Shown: positions 45,532-54,407, numbered from the stretch's first letter. The stretch is 64,000 nucleotides of DNA from Mycetocola manganoxydans (GCF_003667545.1 NZ_RCUV01000008.1:1-64000); one strand, 5' to 3'. Notes: generated from the sequence alone by a model not told the origin. A program made the numbers and translations.

Positions 45532-45636
45532 AACGAGCGCTCGTTGCTCGCTCAACAGGCGCATGTGGTCAGCGTGCGCGCTCAACAGGCGCAAATGGCC
45601 ACTTTTCGGCCACCGCACCTGTTGAACGTACGCGCT
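45532..45636. repeat. Palindromes and 31-bp direct repeats between sufU and the LLM gene
   Basis: The convergent gap holds the perfect palindrome AACGAGCGCTCGTT (45532-45545), then GCTCAACAGGCGCA twice (45549 and 45580, 31 bp apart), and an inverted partial copy CACCTGTTGA (45616-45625) that can pair with them. It probably works as a bidirectional terminator. Confidence 0.65.
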
Positions 45637-46561
45637 AGCCGACCTGCGGCACGACCTCCGCCGCCAGGAACTCGAGGTGCTCGAGGTCGCTGAGGTCGAG
45701 GATCTGCAGGTACACGGTTTCGACGCCGTCCTCCTGCAGGGCGCCGAGCCGGTCGACGATCTCCGACGGCGTACCCGCGAGACCGTTCTCGCGCAGTTCG
45801 CCAGGCTCCCGGCCGATCGCTCCCGCCCGGCGCACGTACTCCGCCTCGTCGGCACCGGCCGCGGCGACGAATGCCGCCGAGTAGACGAGCTCGTTCGGGT
45901 CGCGCTCGATCGCCTCACATGCGTCTCGGACGCCGGCGAATTTGCCGCGGATCTGATCGAACGGCACGAACGGCAGGTTGAACTCGGTGGCGAACCGCGC
46001 GGCGAGAGCCGGGGTACGCTTCGGACCCCCGCCTCCGACGATGATCGGCAGCCGCGACTGCACGGGCTTCGGCAGTGCGGGCGAATCGGTCAGGGAGTAG
46101 TGCTTGCCTGTGAATGAATAGGTGTCGCCGACCAGGGTCCCGAACAGGCCGGTGACGATCTCGAGTTGCTCCTCGAGCATCCCGAATCGTTTCGGCGGGA
46201 ACGGTATGCCGTAAGCGGCATGTTCCTCTTCGAACCAGCCGGTGCCGAGCCCGAGCTCGACGCGCCCGTTCGACATCGCGTCGACTTGCGCCACCTGGAT
46301 CGCGAGAATTCCCGGCGGCCGGTAGGTCACGCTCGACACTAAGGTGCCCAGACGGATGCTCGTGGTCTCGCGAGCGAGTCCGGCGAGCGACGTCCATGCA
46401 TCGGTCGGCCCAGGCAGCCCCGAGAAGTGATCCCCCATGAGCATGTAGTGGTCGCTGCGGAAGAACGCGTCGAAGCCGAGTCGCTCGGACGCCTGGGCGA
46501 CGGCGAGGAGGTCATCGTAGCTCGCGCCCTGCTGGGGCTCGGTGAAGATCCGGAATTTCAT
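45635..46561 (-). CDS. LLM-class (luciferase-like) F420-dependent oxidoreductase
   Basis: A 308-residue TIM-barrel oxidoreductase that would use F420 or flavin. Features: SERLGFDAFFRSDHYMLMGD, RLGTLVSSVTYRPPGILA, GRVELGLGTGWFEEEHAAYG and PIIVGGGGPKRTP. The ATG at 46561 overlaps the methyltransferase stop (ATGA), so it is the third gene of the lipoate ligase-methyltransferase-LLM unit. Substrate unknown. Confidence 0.88.
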   Translation of the reverse strand: MKFRIFTEPQQGASYDDLLAVAQASERLGFDAFFRSDHYMLMGDHFSGLPGPTDAWTSLAGLARETTSIRLGTLVSSVTYRPPGILAIQVAQVDAMSNGRVELGLGTGWFEEEHAAYGIPFPPKRFGMLEEQLEIVTGLFGTLVGDTYSFTGKHYSLTDSPALPKPVQSRLPIIVGGGGPKRTPALAARFATEFNLPFVPFDQIRGKFAGVRDACEAIERDPNELVYSAAFVAAAGADEAEYVRRAGAIGREPGELRENGLAGTPSEIVDRLGALQEDGVETVYLQILDLSDLEHLEFLAAEVVPQVG

Positions 46562-47445
46562 GGGGTGGTTCCTTCCACGGGAGGAGCTGAACGCCACTCG
46601 ACGGGGAGGCCGTCGAGGCGCTTCTGCATCACGGACAGTGCTTCTGGGTTCTGGTCGATGAGGGTGAATCGCCGGCCGAGCGCGGCGGCGACAGCACCTG
46701 TGGTGCCGCTTCCGGCGAAGAAGTCGAGCACGAGGTCACCCTCGCGGCTCGACGCCTGGATGATCCGCCGCAGGACACCGATCGGCTTCTGAGTAGGGTA
46801 TCCGGTCTTCTCCTTGCCGGTCGGCGACACGATCGTGTGCCACCAGACGTCGGTCGGCAGCTTGCCCCGCTCCGCTTTCTCAGCGGTGACCAGGCCGGGC
46901 GCCATGTACGGTTCGCGATCGACGGCATCCGAATCGAAGTAGTACCGCTTGGGGTTCTTGACGTAGACGAGGATCGTGTCGTGCTTCGTCGGCCAGCGGC
47001 TCCTCGACTTCGCGCCGTAGTCATACGCCCAGATGAGCTCGTTGAGGAACGAATCGCGGCCGAAGATGGCGTCGAGGAGAACCTTGGCATAGTGCGCTTC
47101 ACGGTAGTCGAGGTGAAGGTAGAGCGTGCCGTCGTCGGCGAGGAGCCTCCATGCCTCGACGAGCCGCGGTTCGAGAAACGCCCAGTAGTCGTCGAACGCG
47201 TCGTCATAGCGTTTCAGCGCGCCGCGGATCCGCTCATAGCTCTGGCCTTTGAAACCGACGGTGCCCGCGGTGCCCGGCTCCGAGCGAACGCTGCTCGTCT
47301 CGTGACGCTTCTGCTGCCGACCGGTGTTGAACGGAGGGTCGATGTAGATGAGGGTGACCGATTCATCCGGGAGGGTCGGCAGGATCTCCAGATTGTCACC
47401 GAAGTACACGACGTGGCCGTTGGGGACACCGGGGTCGTCGCTCAC
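46558..47445 (-). CDS. Site-specific DNA methyltransferase (beta class, orphan)
   Basis: A 295-residue amino-methyltransferase. Motif IV DPPFNT (residues 36-41) comes first and the AdoMet motif FAGSGTTGAVA near residue 245 comes last, the beta order used by N6-adenine or N4-cytosine enzymes. TGYPTQKPIGVL is motif X. No restriction endonuclease lies nearby, so it is likely a solitary enzyme. GTGA overlap with the lipoate ligase stop and ATGA overlap with the LLM gene tie it into that operon. The recognition site is not deducible. Confidence 0.9.
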   Translation of the reverse strand: MSDDPGVPNGHVVYFGDNLEILPTLPDESVTLIYIDPPFNTGRQQKRHETSSVRSEPGTAGTVGFKGQSYERIRGALKRYDDAFDDYWAFLEPRLVEAWRLLADDGTLYLHLDYREAHYAKVLLDAIFGRDSFLNELIWAYDYGAKSRSRWPTKHDTILVYVKNPKRYYFDSDAVDREPYMAPGLVTAEKAERGKLPTDVWWHTIVSPTGKEKTGYPTQKPIGVLRRIIQASSREGDLVLDFFAGSGTTGAVAAALGRRFTLIDQNPEALSVMQKRLDGLPVEWRSAPPVEGTTP

Positions 47446-48491
47446 GGCACCCGGTTCAGCCAGGCCGGCGAGGCGAACTTGGACTCCGCGAGGGCTTCGG
47501 CCGCCGCATATTCCTCGGGTGTTATGTTGCCGGCGTGAGCACCGGTGAGGCTCACGAAGGTGTCCTTCATCCGCTCGATGATCTCGGCACGGGTGAGTCC
47601 GGTCTGGCTCCGGAGGGGGTCGACCCGCTTGGCGGCAGACTTGGTGCCCTTGTCACTGAGCTTCTCACGACCGATCCGGAGGACCCGCGCCATGAGCTCC
47701 CCATCCATGTCATAGCTCATGGTGACGTGGTGCAGAACGGCGCCGCTGCCGAGCCGCTTCTGGGCGGCACCGCCGATCTTTCCTGCCGGGCTCGTGATGT
47801 CGTTGAGCGGCTGGTAGCTCGCGTCGATTCCGAGCGACTGCAGCGCGGTGAGTACCCAGTCGTCGAGGTAGGCGTAACTGTCGGCGAAGGTCATTCCCTG
47901 CACGAGTTCGGCTGGCACGTAGAGCGAGTAGGTGATCACCTGCCCCTTCTTCATGAGCATCGCACCACCACCCGAGATCCGGCGGACGACCTCGAACCCG
48001 TTCGCCGCCGTCTGCTCGACGTCGACCTCGTTCTTCACCGACTGGAAGCTCCCGAGCACGACCGCCGATTCGTCCCACTCCCAGATCCGGAGCGTGGGTC
48101 CGCGTCTGCCGGCGCCGACTTCGGCGGTGAGCACCTCGTCCAGCGCCAGGTGAACCCGGGGAGGAACGGCATCGGTGTGGATCAGCTCCCAGTCGAAATC
48201 TCTCCAGTCCGCAGCGCCGGCGAGGGACCGGCGGATCGCGGTGCCGACGGATTCCGGGCTGAAGCCGAGCAGCGTCGCGCTTTCGGGAAGCCCGCGGCGG
48301 ATAGCGGATGCCAGCGACGCGGCATCCGTTTCGGCCGGAAGTCCTTCGACGGCCCGGTTGATGTCGTCGAGAGCGGAATCCGGCTCGAGAAAGAAGTCGC
48401 CCGCGAGGCGGAAGTTCGCTATCTTTCCGTCGATGACGTCGAGGTCTACGACGACGAGCTTTCCGCCGGGAACTTTATACTCACCATGCAT
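47442..48491 (-). CDS. Lipoate-protein ligase with accessory domain at the N-terminus
   Basis: A 349-residue enzyme. Residues 1-85 (GEYKVPGGKLVVVDLDV, FRLAGDFFLEPD) resemble the accessory/C-terminal domain of LplA, here placed first. Residues 100-300 are the BPL/LplA/LipB fold with RIWEWDESAVVLGSFQ, EVVRRISGGGAMLM, and the lipoyl-AMP lysine region DITSPAGKIGGAAQKR. It would attach lipoate to 2-oxoacid dehydrogenase E2 subunits. First gene of the operon with the methyltransferase. Confidence 0.88.
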   Translation of the reverse strand: MHGEYKVPGGKLVVVDLDVIDGKIANFRLAGDFFLEPDSALDDINRAVEGLPAETDAASLASAIRRGLPESATLLGFSPESVGTAIRRSLAGAADWRDFDWELIHTDAVPPRVHLALDEVLTAEVGAGRRGPTLRIWEWDESAVVLGSFQSVKNEVDVEQTAANGFEVVRRISGGGAMLMKKGQVITYSLYVPAELVQGMTFADSYAYLDDWVLTALQSLGIDASYQPLNDITSPAGKIGGAAQKRLGSGAVLHHVTMSYDMDGELMARVLRIGREKLSDKGTKSAAKRVDPLRSQTGLTRAEIIERMKDTFVSLTGAHAGNITPEEYAAAEALAESKFASPAWLNRVP

Positions 48492-48552
48492 GAGTTCAGC
48501 CTAGCTGCGGGCGTGGGCGCGGATTCGAGCGGAGCAGGCGCACAATGGGAGC

Positions 48553-49176
48553 ATGACAACTCTCTTCCTGGCCCGGCACGGCGAAACCTTCTGGCACGCG
48601 GAGCACCGGTATGCGGGGAAGGCAGATGTCGGGCTCACCGATGAGGGCCTCCGTCAGGCGGAGGCGCTTGCGCTGTGGTCGGCGGACGCCCGGCTCGACG
48701 CTGTCTATTCGTCGACCCTCGAGAGAGCCGTCATGACGGCCGAACCGAGCGCACGGGCGATCGGCGAGATCGTTGAAACCGACCCGGATCTCTCCGAGGT
48801 CGGGTTCGGCGTCGGAGAGGGTCGCACTCTCGATGAGTTGCGGCCCGAACATTCCGCCGCTGTCGATGCGTTCATCGCCCGGCCCGCCGAAGAGGTATTG
48901 CCAGGCGGCGAGCGCGGGCTCGACGGCATCACACGGTATCTGCGGGCGTTCGACCGGATCGAAGCGGCGTTCCCGAACGGCCGGGTCCTCGTGTCGTGCC
49001 ATGGCACTGCGCTCCGGCTCGTGCTCTGCCACCTGCTCGGCACAGACCCGAACCGCTACCGGGAGCTCATGCCCGCCGTGCAGAACTGCTCGGTGACGGC
49101 GCTCGAGTACACAGCCGGCTCCGCGCGGCTGTACGCGTTCAACGTTCCGGCAGACGGAGCCGCGCACCGCTACTGA
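48553..49176 (+). CDS. Histidine-phosphatase superfamily protein
   Basis: A 207-residue phosphoglycerate-mutase-like enzyme. The phosphorylated His is in FLARHGETFWH, the second Arg in SSTLERAVMTAE, and the second His in LVSCHGTALRLV. Cytoplasmic; substrate not evident. Divergent from the lipoate ligase across 61 bp. Confidence 0.9.
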   Translation: MTTLFLARHGETFWHAEHRYAGKADVGLTDEGLRQAEALALWSADARLDAVYSSTLERAVMTAEPSARAIGEIVETDPDLSEVGFGVGEGRTLDELRPEHSAAVDAFIARPAEEVLPGGERGLDGITRYLRAFDRIEAAFPNGRVLVSCHGTALRLVLCHLLGTDPNRYRELMPAVQNCSVTALEYTAGSARLYAFNVPADGAAHRY

Positions 49177-49191
49177 GCCGGCGGCATCCGC

Positions 49192-50067
49192 TCAGCCGCC
49201 CGGCGTCACGTGCGCGTCGAGCCACTCGACGAGGTCGGCGATGACCTCGTCGCGGTTCGTCTCGTTGTAGATCTCGTGCCTCGCCTCCGGGTAGATGTGC
49301 AGGGTCACGTCGCTCAATCTCGCCCGTCTCACATACGCGTCGCGCAGCAGTGTCAGGCCGCGGGTGCCGCCGAGCGGGTCGTGCGCGCCGCCCTGAATGA
49401 GCATCGGGATGTCGCGTGGCATCGACCGCGGCGGACGCCCGAGATACGTCAACGCCTGCACCGTCGTCCACGCCGGAGTCACCGCGACGTCGAAGTTGTA
49501 CTCGTCGGCAGCGAACGCCTCCCAGACAGCTTCGTCACGGCTGAGCCACTCGAGCCCGGTGGCCGTCGGAGATGCCCATTTCTTGTTGTAATTGCCGCTT
49601 GCGACCACCCCCAGGACGGAGAGTGACGACCCGCTCAGCACAACGGCGTCGTAGATGCTCGTGCGGTTGATGACCTTCTGCGCCATGAACGAACCCCAGC
49701 TGTGGGCGAGCAACACGAGCGGAAAGTCGCGGTACTCCTCGCGCAGGTGTTCGCCGACGAGCTGCACCGACGCGACCGCCGTCTTCGTGGGCCTCTCGCC
49801 GAGCTTGCCGATACCGAGATGGTTGACGCCGGTCTGCCCGTGACCCCGGTGATCGTCGGCGACAACGGTGTATCCGGCGGCGTTGAGGTCTGCGGCGAGC
49901 GCCGCATAACGCCTGGCGTGCTCTCCGACGCCATGACTCAGGTGAATGACCGCTTTCGGCTGTCGCACCGGCCAGACGTAGTAGTAGATCGTGACGCCCT
50001 GGGCATCGGTGAGGGTCCGGGTTTCGGGGGAGGCGGCATCCGCCCCGGTCTGATCGTCTTCGGTCAT
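49192..50067 (-). CDS. Alpha/beta hydrolase (monoacylglycerol-lipase-like)
   Basis: A 291-residue hydrolase with oxyanion motif LSHGVGEHARRY, ADDHRGHGQTG, nucleophile Ser in LLAHSWGSFMA, Asp in QGGAHDPLGG and His in PEARHEIYNE. This is the Hydrolase_4 pattern. Convergent with the histidine phosphatase (15 bp apart). Confidence 0.9.
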   Translation of the reverse strand: MTEDDQTGADAASPETRTLTDAQGVTIYYYVWPVRQPKAVIHLSHGVGEHARRYAALAADLNAAGYTVVADDHRGHGQTGVNHLGIGKLGERPTKTAVASVQLVGEHLREEYRDFPLVLLAHSWGSFMAQKVINRTSIYDAVVLSGSSLSVLGVVASGNYNKKWASPTATGLEWLSRDEAVWEAFAADEYNFDVAVTPAWTTVQALTYLGRPPRSMPRDIPMLIQGGAHDPLGGTRGLTLLRDAYVRRARLSDVTLHIYPEARHEIYNETNRDEVIADLVEWLDAHVTPGG

Positions 50068-50111
50068 TTCCCCAGAGTAGTGGCAGCACCACCGTCAGCC
50101 GGAGGACACCG

Positions 50112-50163
50112 TTAGTTAGCCTCGCTAATCAGACCTTTACCTTTGCTAACTAATTTGCTAAAC
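50112..50163. promoter_or_regulatory. AT-rich dyads upstream of the marR-MFS pair
   Basis: TTAGTTAGC (50112-50120) is mirrored by GCTAACTAA (50145-50153). A shorter dyad TTAGC-CTC-GCTAA lies at 50116-50128, and TTTGCTAA is repeated at 50142 and 50154. The stretch ends 10 bases before the marR start. It is a likely MarR operator; the first half also resembles an iron-box core (TTAGNTTAGCCT). Confidence 0.6.
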
Positions 50164-50172
50164 TGGCTTCTC

Positions 50173-50598
50173 GTGGCTAAAACAATTGCGGAGCAGGCGG
50201 CAGACCTGCGCATGGGAACCTTCCGGCTGGCACGCCGACTTCGCAACGAACGCGCAAACGACGATCTCAGCGATGGCCAGTTCTCCGTACTCGGCGGCCT
50301 GTTCACCCACGGGCCCCACACCCTGACCGGCCTGGCCGATCGAGACCACGTCTCTGCCCCGTCGATGAACCGAACGGTGAACTGCCTCGAGGAATCGGGG
50401 TACCTCACCCGCGTCACCGACGCCACAGACAAGCGCCGGGTCACCATCGAACTGACGGATGCCGGTACGGCAATCGTGAAAGAAACCGTCAAGAAGCGAG
50501 ACGCCTGGCTCCACCACCAGTTGCGCGCCCTTGACCCCACCGACAGAGAAACCCTGGCGAAAGCCGCAGACCTGATGAGGAGACTCGCCACCCAGTGA
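50173..50598 (+). CDS. MarR-family transcriptional regulator
   Basis: A 141-residue winged-helix regulator: HTH over TLTGLADRDHVSAPSMNRTVNCLEESG, wing TDATDKRRVTIELTDAG. The GTG at 50173 lies just after the AT-rich dyads; a longer frame would start within them. It overlaps the MFS gene by GTGA, so both are co-regulated. Confidence 0.88.
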   Translation: MAKTIAEQAADLRMGTFRLARRLRNERANDDLSDGQFSVLGGLFTHGPHTLTGLADRDHVSAPSMNRTVNCLEESGYLTRVTDATDKRRVTIELTDAGTAIVKETVKKRDAWLHHQLRALDPTDRETLAKAADLMRRLATQ

Positions 50599-52013
50599 GT
50601 GCAATGTTCCGTTCCCTCTCGAGCTACAACTACCGGTTGTGGTTCATCGGCGCGCTCGTGTCGAACATCGGCGCGTGGATGCAGTCCACCACCCAGAGCT
50701 GGGTGGTGCTCACCGTCCTGACCGACAACGATGCCGTCGCCGTCGGCATCACGATGGCCCTGCAGTTCGGGCCGCAGCTTCTGCTCGTTCCGATCACCGG
50801 TCTCATCGCCGATCGGTTCGACCGCCGCAAGATCCTCATGATCACCCAATCGGTGCTCATGCTGCTCGGGGTCGCCCTCGGTCTCCTGCTGCTCCTCGGC
50901 CACGCAGAACTCTGGCACCTCTACGTCTTCGCCCTCCTGCTCGGCATCGTCAACGCCGTCGACGGCCCTGCTCGCCAGACCTTCGTCTCTGACCTCGTCG
51001 ACGAGCACAATATGTCGAACGCCGTCGCGCTGAACTCCGCATCCTTCAACGCCGCGCGCATGATCGGCCCGGCCATCGCCGGCCTGCTGATCGTCGCGAT
51101 CGGCTCCGGCTGGGTCTTCATCGTCAACGGCTTCACCTTCCTCGCCGTGCTCTTCGCGCTCTACAAGCTGCGCACGAGCTCGCTGCGATCGCACCCGCGG
51201 GCACCCCGCAAGCGCGGGCAGCTCGCGGAGGGATTCCGGTACGTGCGGTCACGCCCCGACCTCGGTGTGATTTTCATCATCGTGTTCATCATGGGCGCGT
51301 TCGGCATGAACTTCCCGATCTTCGCGTCGACGATGGCGGTCGAGCTCGGTGGAGGCGCCGGAGACTACGGTCTGCTCTCATCCATCCTCGCGATCGGGTC
51401 GCTCACCGGTGCCCTGCTCGCAGCCCGGCGGGACCGGGCCCGCATGCGCGTGATCATCGCTGCCGTCGGTTTGTTCGCGATTGCGGCGTTCACGGCATCC
51501 GTCATGCCGACCTTCTGGACCTTCGCAGCCGCCCTCATCTTCATCGGATTCGCCACGGTCACCATGCTCACGACGGCCAACGCTTTCGTTCAGACGACGA
51601 CGGATGCCGCGGTGCGCGGTCGCGTGATGGCGCTGTACATGGCGGTGCTGATGGGTGGCACGCCGTTCGGCGCGCCGATCGTCGGAGGAATCGCTAACGC
51701 GTGGGGCCCGCGGTGGGCGCTTGCTGCGGCCGGTGTCGCAGCCGCGATCGCGTGTGTGTTCGCCCTGACCTGGGCCGTTGTCGCGAGGAGTCTGCGCCTG
51801 GAGCGCCACCCGCTCTCCCGCTGGCGCCTCGTCGTCACGCACGCGGGCAAGCCCCTGCCGGTGTCATCGATCGTTCCCGAGGACTTCTCGGACCAGATCG
51901 CCATGACGTCGCCGATCTCGCTGCCGGCGCTCACCGGACAGGTCCAGCGCCAGCGCCCGCAGGCGGATGCTCGTCGTCTCGTCGACGCGGACGGCTCCAG
52001 CTCGCGCAGGTAG
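50595..52013 (+). CDS. MFS exporter (EntS/MFS_3 type)
   Basis: A 472-residue transporter with about 12 helices. The start SYNYRLWFIGALVSNIGAWMQSTTQSW and ITGLIADRFDRRKIL are typical of the MFS_3/enterobactin-exporter group. The C-terminal 70 residues are polar. Co-translated with the MarR gene. Drug or siderophore export is plausible; no siderophore genes are in the window. Confidence 0.88.
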   Translation: MSAMFRSLSSYNYRLWFIGALVSNIGAWMQSTTQSWVVLTVLTDNDAVAVGITMALQFGPQLLLVPITGLIADRFDRRKILMITQSVLMLLGVALGLLLLLGHAELWHLYVFALLLGIVNAVDGPARQTFVSDLVDEHNMSNAVALNSASFNAARMIGPAIAGLLIVAIGSGWVFIVNGFTFLAVLFALYKLRTSSLRSHPRAPRKRGQLAEGFRYVRSRPDLGVIFIIVFIMGAFGMNFPIFASTMAVELGGGAGDYGLLSSILAIGSLTGALLAARRDRARMRVIIAAVGLFAIAAFTASVMPTFWTFAAALIFIGFATVTMLTTANAFVQTTTDAAVRGRVMALYMAVLMGGTPFGAPIVGGIANAWGPRWALAAAGVAAAIACVFALTWAVVARSLRLERHPLSRWRLVVTHAGKPLPVSSIVPEDFSDQIAMTSPISLPALTGQVQRQRPQADARRLVDADGSSSRR

Positions 52014-52058
52014 CTTCCAGCGACTCTCCGACTTCGGGGGACGGGGCGAGCCGTGCCG

Positions 52059-52321
52059 CTACGGGCGCGGAGCAGTGGACTCGCGAACGACGAGTTCCGG
52101 CTGGAAGACGATGTGCTCACGCTCGAAGTCGGACGGTGAATCCGCTTCACGCAGCAGCAGATCGACAGCGGTCGACCCAATGAGGGCGCTCGGCTGCCGG
52201 ATGGACGACAAGGGTACGACGGTTGCGGTGGCGAAGTCGATGTCGTCGTAGCCGATGATCGCGATGTCGTCGGGAACGGACAGTGTCCCGAGCATGTTGA
52301 GCGCCTGCAGGAGGATGGCCG
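52059..52321 (-). pseudogene. LacI-family regulator, truncated (C-terminal fragment only)
   Basis: About 87 codons remain, matching the end of a LacI effector domain (ILLQALNMLGTLSVPDDIAIIGYDDIDF...SSIRQPSALIGSTAVDLLL). The DNA-binding domain and most of the sensor domain are missing. Homology stops at about 52320, where plasmid-type sequence on the other strand begins. The break marks the left edge of the island. Confidence 0.85.
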
Positions 52322-53059
52322 GACGCACCCGCCACCGCACAGGCAGCGGCCGACGAGTGGCGCGCCACCAGCAAGAACCCATGGCAGTACCGACCGGTTG
52401 CACCGGGCCGCGAGGAAACCACCCCGGACCCGCAACTGTGGAAGCAGTACACCGATGAACTGGCGCAGCTCCGCAAGCAGCTGAGGGACGTTCCAGTCAC
52501 CGACCGGGCGACGTGGGCTCACGTTGCTCGGGAGACTTCTGGGGTGTTCGCGGCATGGTCACAGCGGGTTGAGGCGACGCCTGGACCGCTCGCTGAGACT
52601 TCCCGCGAACTGGCCCGAAGCGCGCACCTCAGGGCTCACCAGTCGAAGCCGAAACCAGCGCAGCTCGGCTCCGCAGCGAACGCCGCAATGATTCTCATGC
52701 AGGCCGCCAGTGGCGGACGCGGAACCATGGCGGAAGCCATCATGCTCCGCCAGCTCGGCCGAGTCAGCGTCGCGATCCTCGACGCTCACACTGCAGCCGG
52801 CGACGCGCGACGAGCCGAACAGATGACGGAAATGATGCGCAGCAAGTTCGCTCAGGTGCAACAGAGTCTGCCGGAGATCTCGGCGACAACGACCCGGACC
52901 GATGGCCGGGTGATGGCTTCGGAGAACGAGGTCATGCGCCGCGCGACGGACGGACTTGCAGCGCCCGGCACCGGCTCGCCGCTGCCAAACAAGCTGCAAC
53001 CAAGTAAGCACAAAACGCCAGTCACGCCACGCGAGCGTGACGGTCACGGAAGGGACTAG
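52322..53059 (+). pseudogene. C-terminal fragment of a probable mobilisation relaxase
   Basis: An open frame without its own start runs from the lacI breakpoint to a TAG at 53057-53059. It includes DEWRATSKNPWQYRPV, AWSQRVEATPGPLAETSRELARSAHLRAH and ASGGRGTMAEAIMLRQL, followed by a polar tail. From memory this resembles the C-terminus of actinobacterial plasmid relaxases; the catalytic N-terminus is absent. A GTG at 52544 could still start a shorter protein. Confidence 0.55.
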
Positions 53060-53070
53060 GGGGATCAAAC

Positions 53071-53940
53071 ATGGCCGACGAAACAGACGGAGTAGGCGAA
53101 ACGTTCGATGACTCGTTGCGCATCGCTCTCACAGTGGCATTGCAGTTCGGAGAGCGAATTTCCCGACTGCGCGAGCAGATGAGCCACACGCGAGAGGCTG
53201 CCGCACAGCAGGAGTACCGCGAGCTCGAGAATCGGTTTGAGGCAGAACGCGGCGCAGCTCGCGCCAGCCTCGAACCGTTGCGGCACGCCGAGTGGTGGGA
53301 CGGCGCGAAGATCGACGATATTGCCCTGGTTCACGAGACAGCGACCGTGTGGCGAGACCACGACGACGTCGCACGTGAGGCCGGCGATACGGTCCGGCGG
53401 GAAGTGCAGGACCGTTACGGCGTCGATGTCGACGCACCGGGCGGAGACCCCGCCCAGGTGGCCGCGGCATTGCGTGAAGCCGAGCAGGCAAGGGCCGACG
53501 CCCGCGCCGAGCGAGAGCGTTCAGCGGAGGAACTCACTGCCAGCCAGATCCTCTTCGCTAACGCTGAGAGGCGAGAGCGCGAGGCTCAGGAAAAGTCAGA
53601 GAGGGACTGGAACTCCGGCGACGTCGATGGCGCCGACATCACAGGTTTCAACGAGTTCGCCGATCGCGAGGCCGACTGGAAGCAAGCCGGCGAAGGAGTC
53701 AACGAGCGTAGCGCCAGTGCTCAGGAGTACGACAGCTTTGAACGACGCCAAGAGTTCGCCGCCAGTCTCGAGGACAAGGGCATTGCTAAAGACGTAATCG
53801 CTGCCCGACTGCTTGCAGACGGCGAGAACGCTAAACACCCACGCGAGGCAGTGCGTGTACAACCTGGCAAAGCCGCTAAGCCCCGCGGCAAATCATCGTC
53901 GGCCGTGCAGGAGCGGGTTCGCGGCGGTCTCAGCCGCTGA
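53071..53940 (+). CDS. Plasmid-type coiled-coil protein
   Basis: A 289-residue acidic, highly charged protein rich in Glu/Arg/Ala, predicted mostly helical (REQMSHTREAAAQQEYRELE, then AAALREAEQARADARAERER). No membrane segment or enzyme motif. Genes of this type often follow relaxases on actinobacterial plasmids and may serve mobilisation. The C-terminus is basic. It begins 11 bp after the relaxase fragment and its stop overlaps the next start (TGATG). Confidence 0.65.
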   Translation: MADETDGVGETFDDSLRIALTVALQFGERISRLREQMSHTREAAAQQEYRELENRFEAERGAARASLEPLRHAEWWDGAKIDDIALVHETATVWRDHDDVAREAGDTVRREVQDRYGVDVDAPGGDPAQVAAALREAEQARADARAERERSAEELTASQILFANAERREREAQEKSERDWNSGDVDGADITGFNEFADREADWKQAGEGVNERSASAQEYDSFERRQEFAASLEDKGIAKDVIAARLLADGENAKHPREAVRVQPGKAAKPRGKSSSAVQERVRGGLSR

Positions 53941-54407
53941 TGGGTTCGCGAGGACGGAGGGGCCGTAAGGCGCGGGCTCGTCGAGAGCTTCGAGCGGCCA
54001 CGATGTTCGGGCGTTACGTGCCTTGGATGCCTTCCGAGCTACCGACCGACGCGCACCCATACTGGCCAGCCAGATCGGAATGGCCGACCGTTGCAGAAGT
54101 AGAGAACTTCGTGTCGATGACGCGGAAAAAGCCCGACGTGCGCCTTGCTGTGCTGACCGGGTTGAGGCGATACGGCGAACCAGGAACTGCACAGATGCTT
54201 GTGGCGATCGGATCCGTGATCGTCTCCATCATTGCTGTTGTTCTCGGCGTCGCAGCTCTGAACCCGCTCCTCCACCTCGGAGTGGCGGGTGCTGGTTTGC
54301 TGTACGTGGTCTTGGTGGGTTACGGGATCGGCCTCGCGCTTGAGGTGGACGAACGGCGAAAGGCCGCCTCCGTGTGGCTCAAAGCCCTCGAAAGCAGAAT
54401 CCGATAA
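53940..54407 (+). CDS. Small membrane protein of the mobile region
   Basis: A 155-residue protein with a very basic start (GSRGRRGRKARARREL), two adjacent hydrophobic helices at about residues 83-130 (VAIGSVIVSIIAVVLGVAAL and HLGVAGAGLLYVVLVGYGIGLAL), and a short polar end. The ATG at 53940 shares its first base with the previous stop. I recognise no family. Confidence 0.6.
   Translation: MGSRGRRGRKARARRELRAATMFGRYVPWMPSELPTDAHPYWPARSEWPTVAEVENFVSMTRKKPDVRLAVLTGLRRYGEPGTAQMLVAIGSVIVSIIAVVLGVAALNPLLHLGVAGAGLLYVVLVGYGIGLALEVDERRKAASVWLKALESRIR

Noticed and set aside
52544-53059. Intact 171-residue gene starting at the GTG of 52544
   Set aside because: The same frame and the same composition continue without a stop to the lacI breakpoint, so a truncated larger gene is more likely; expression from the internal GTG is not excluded.
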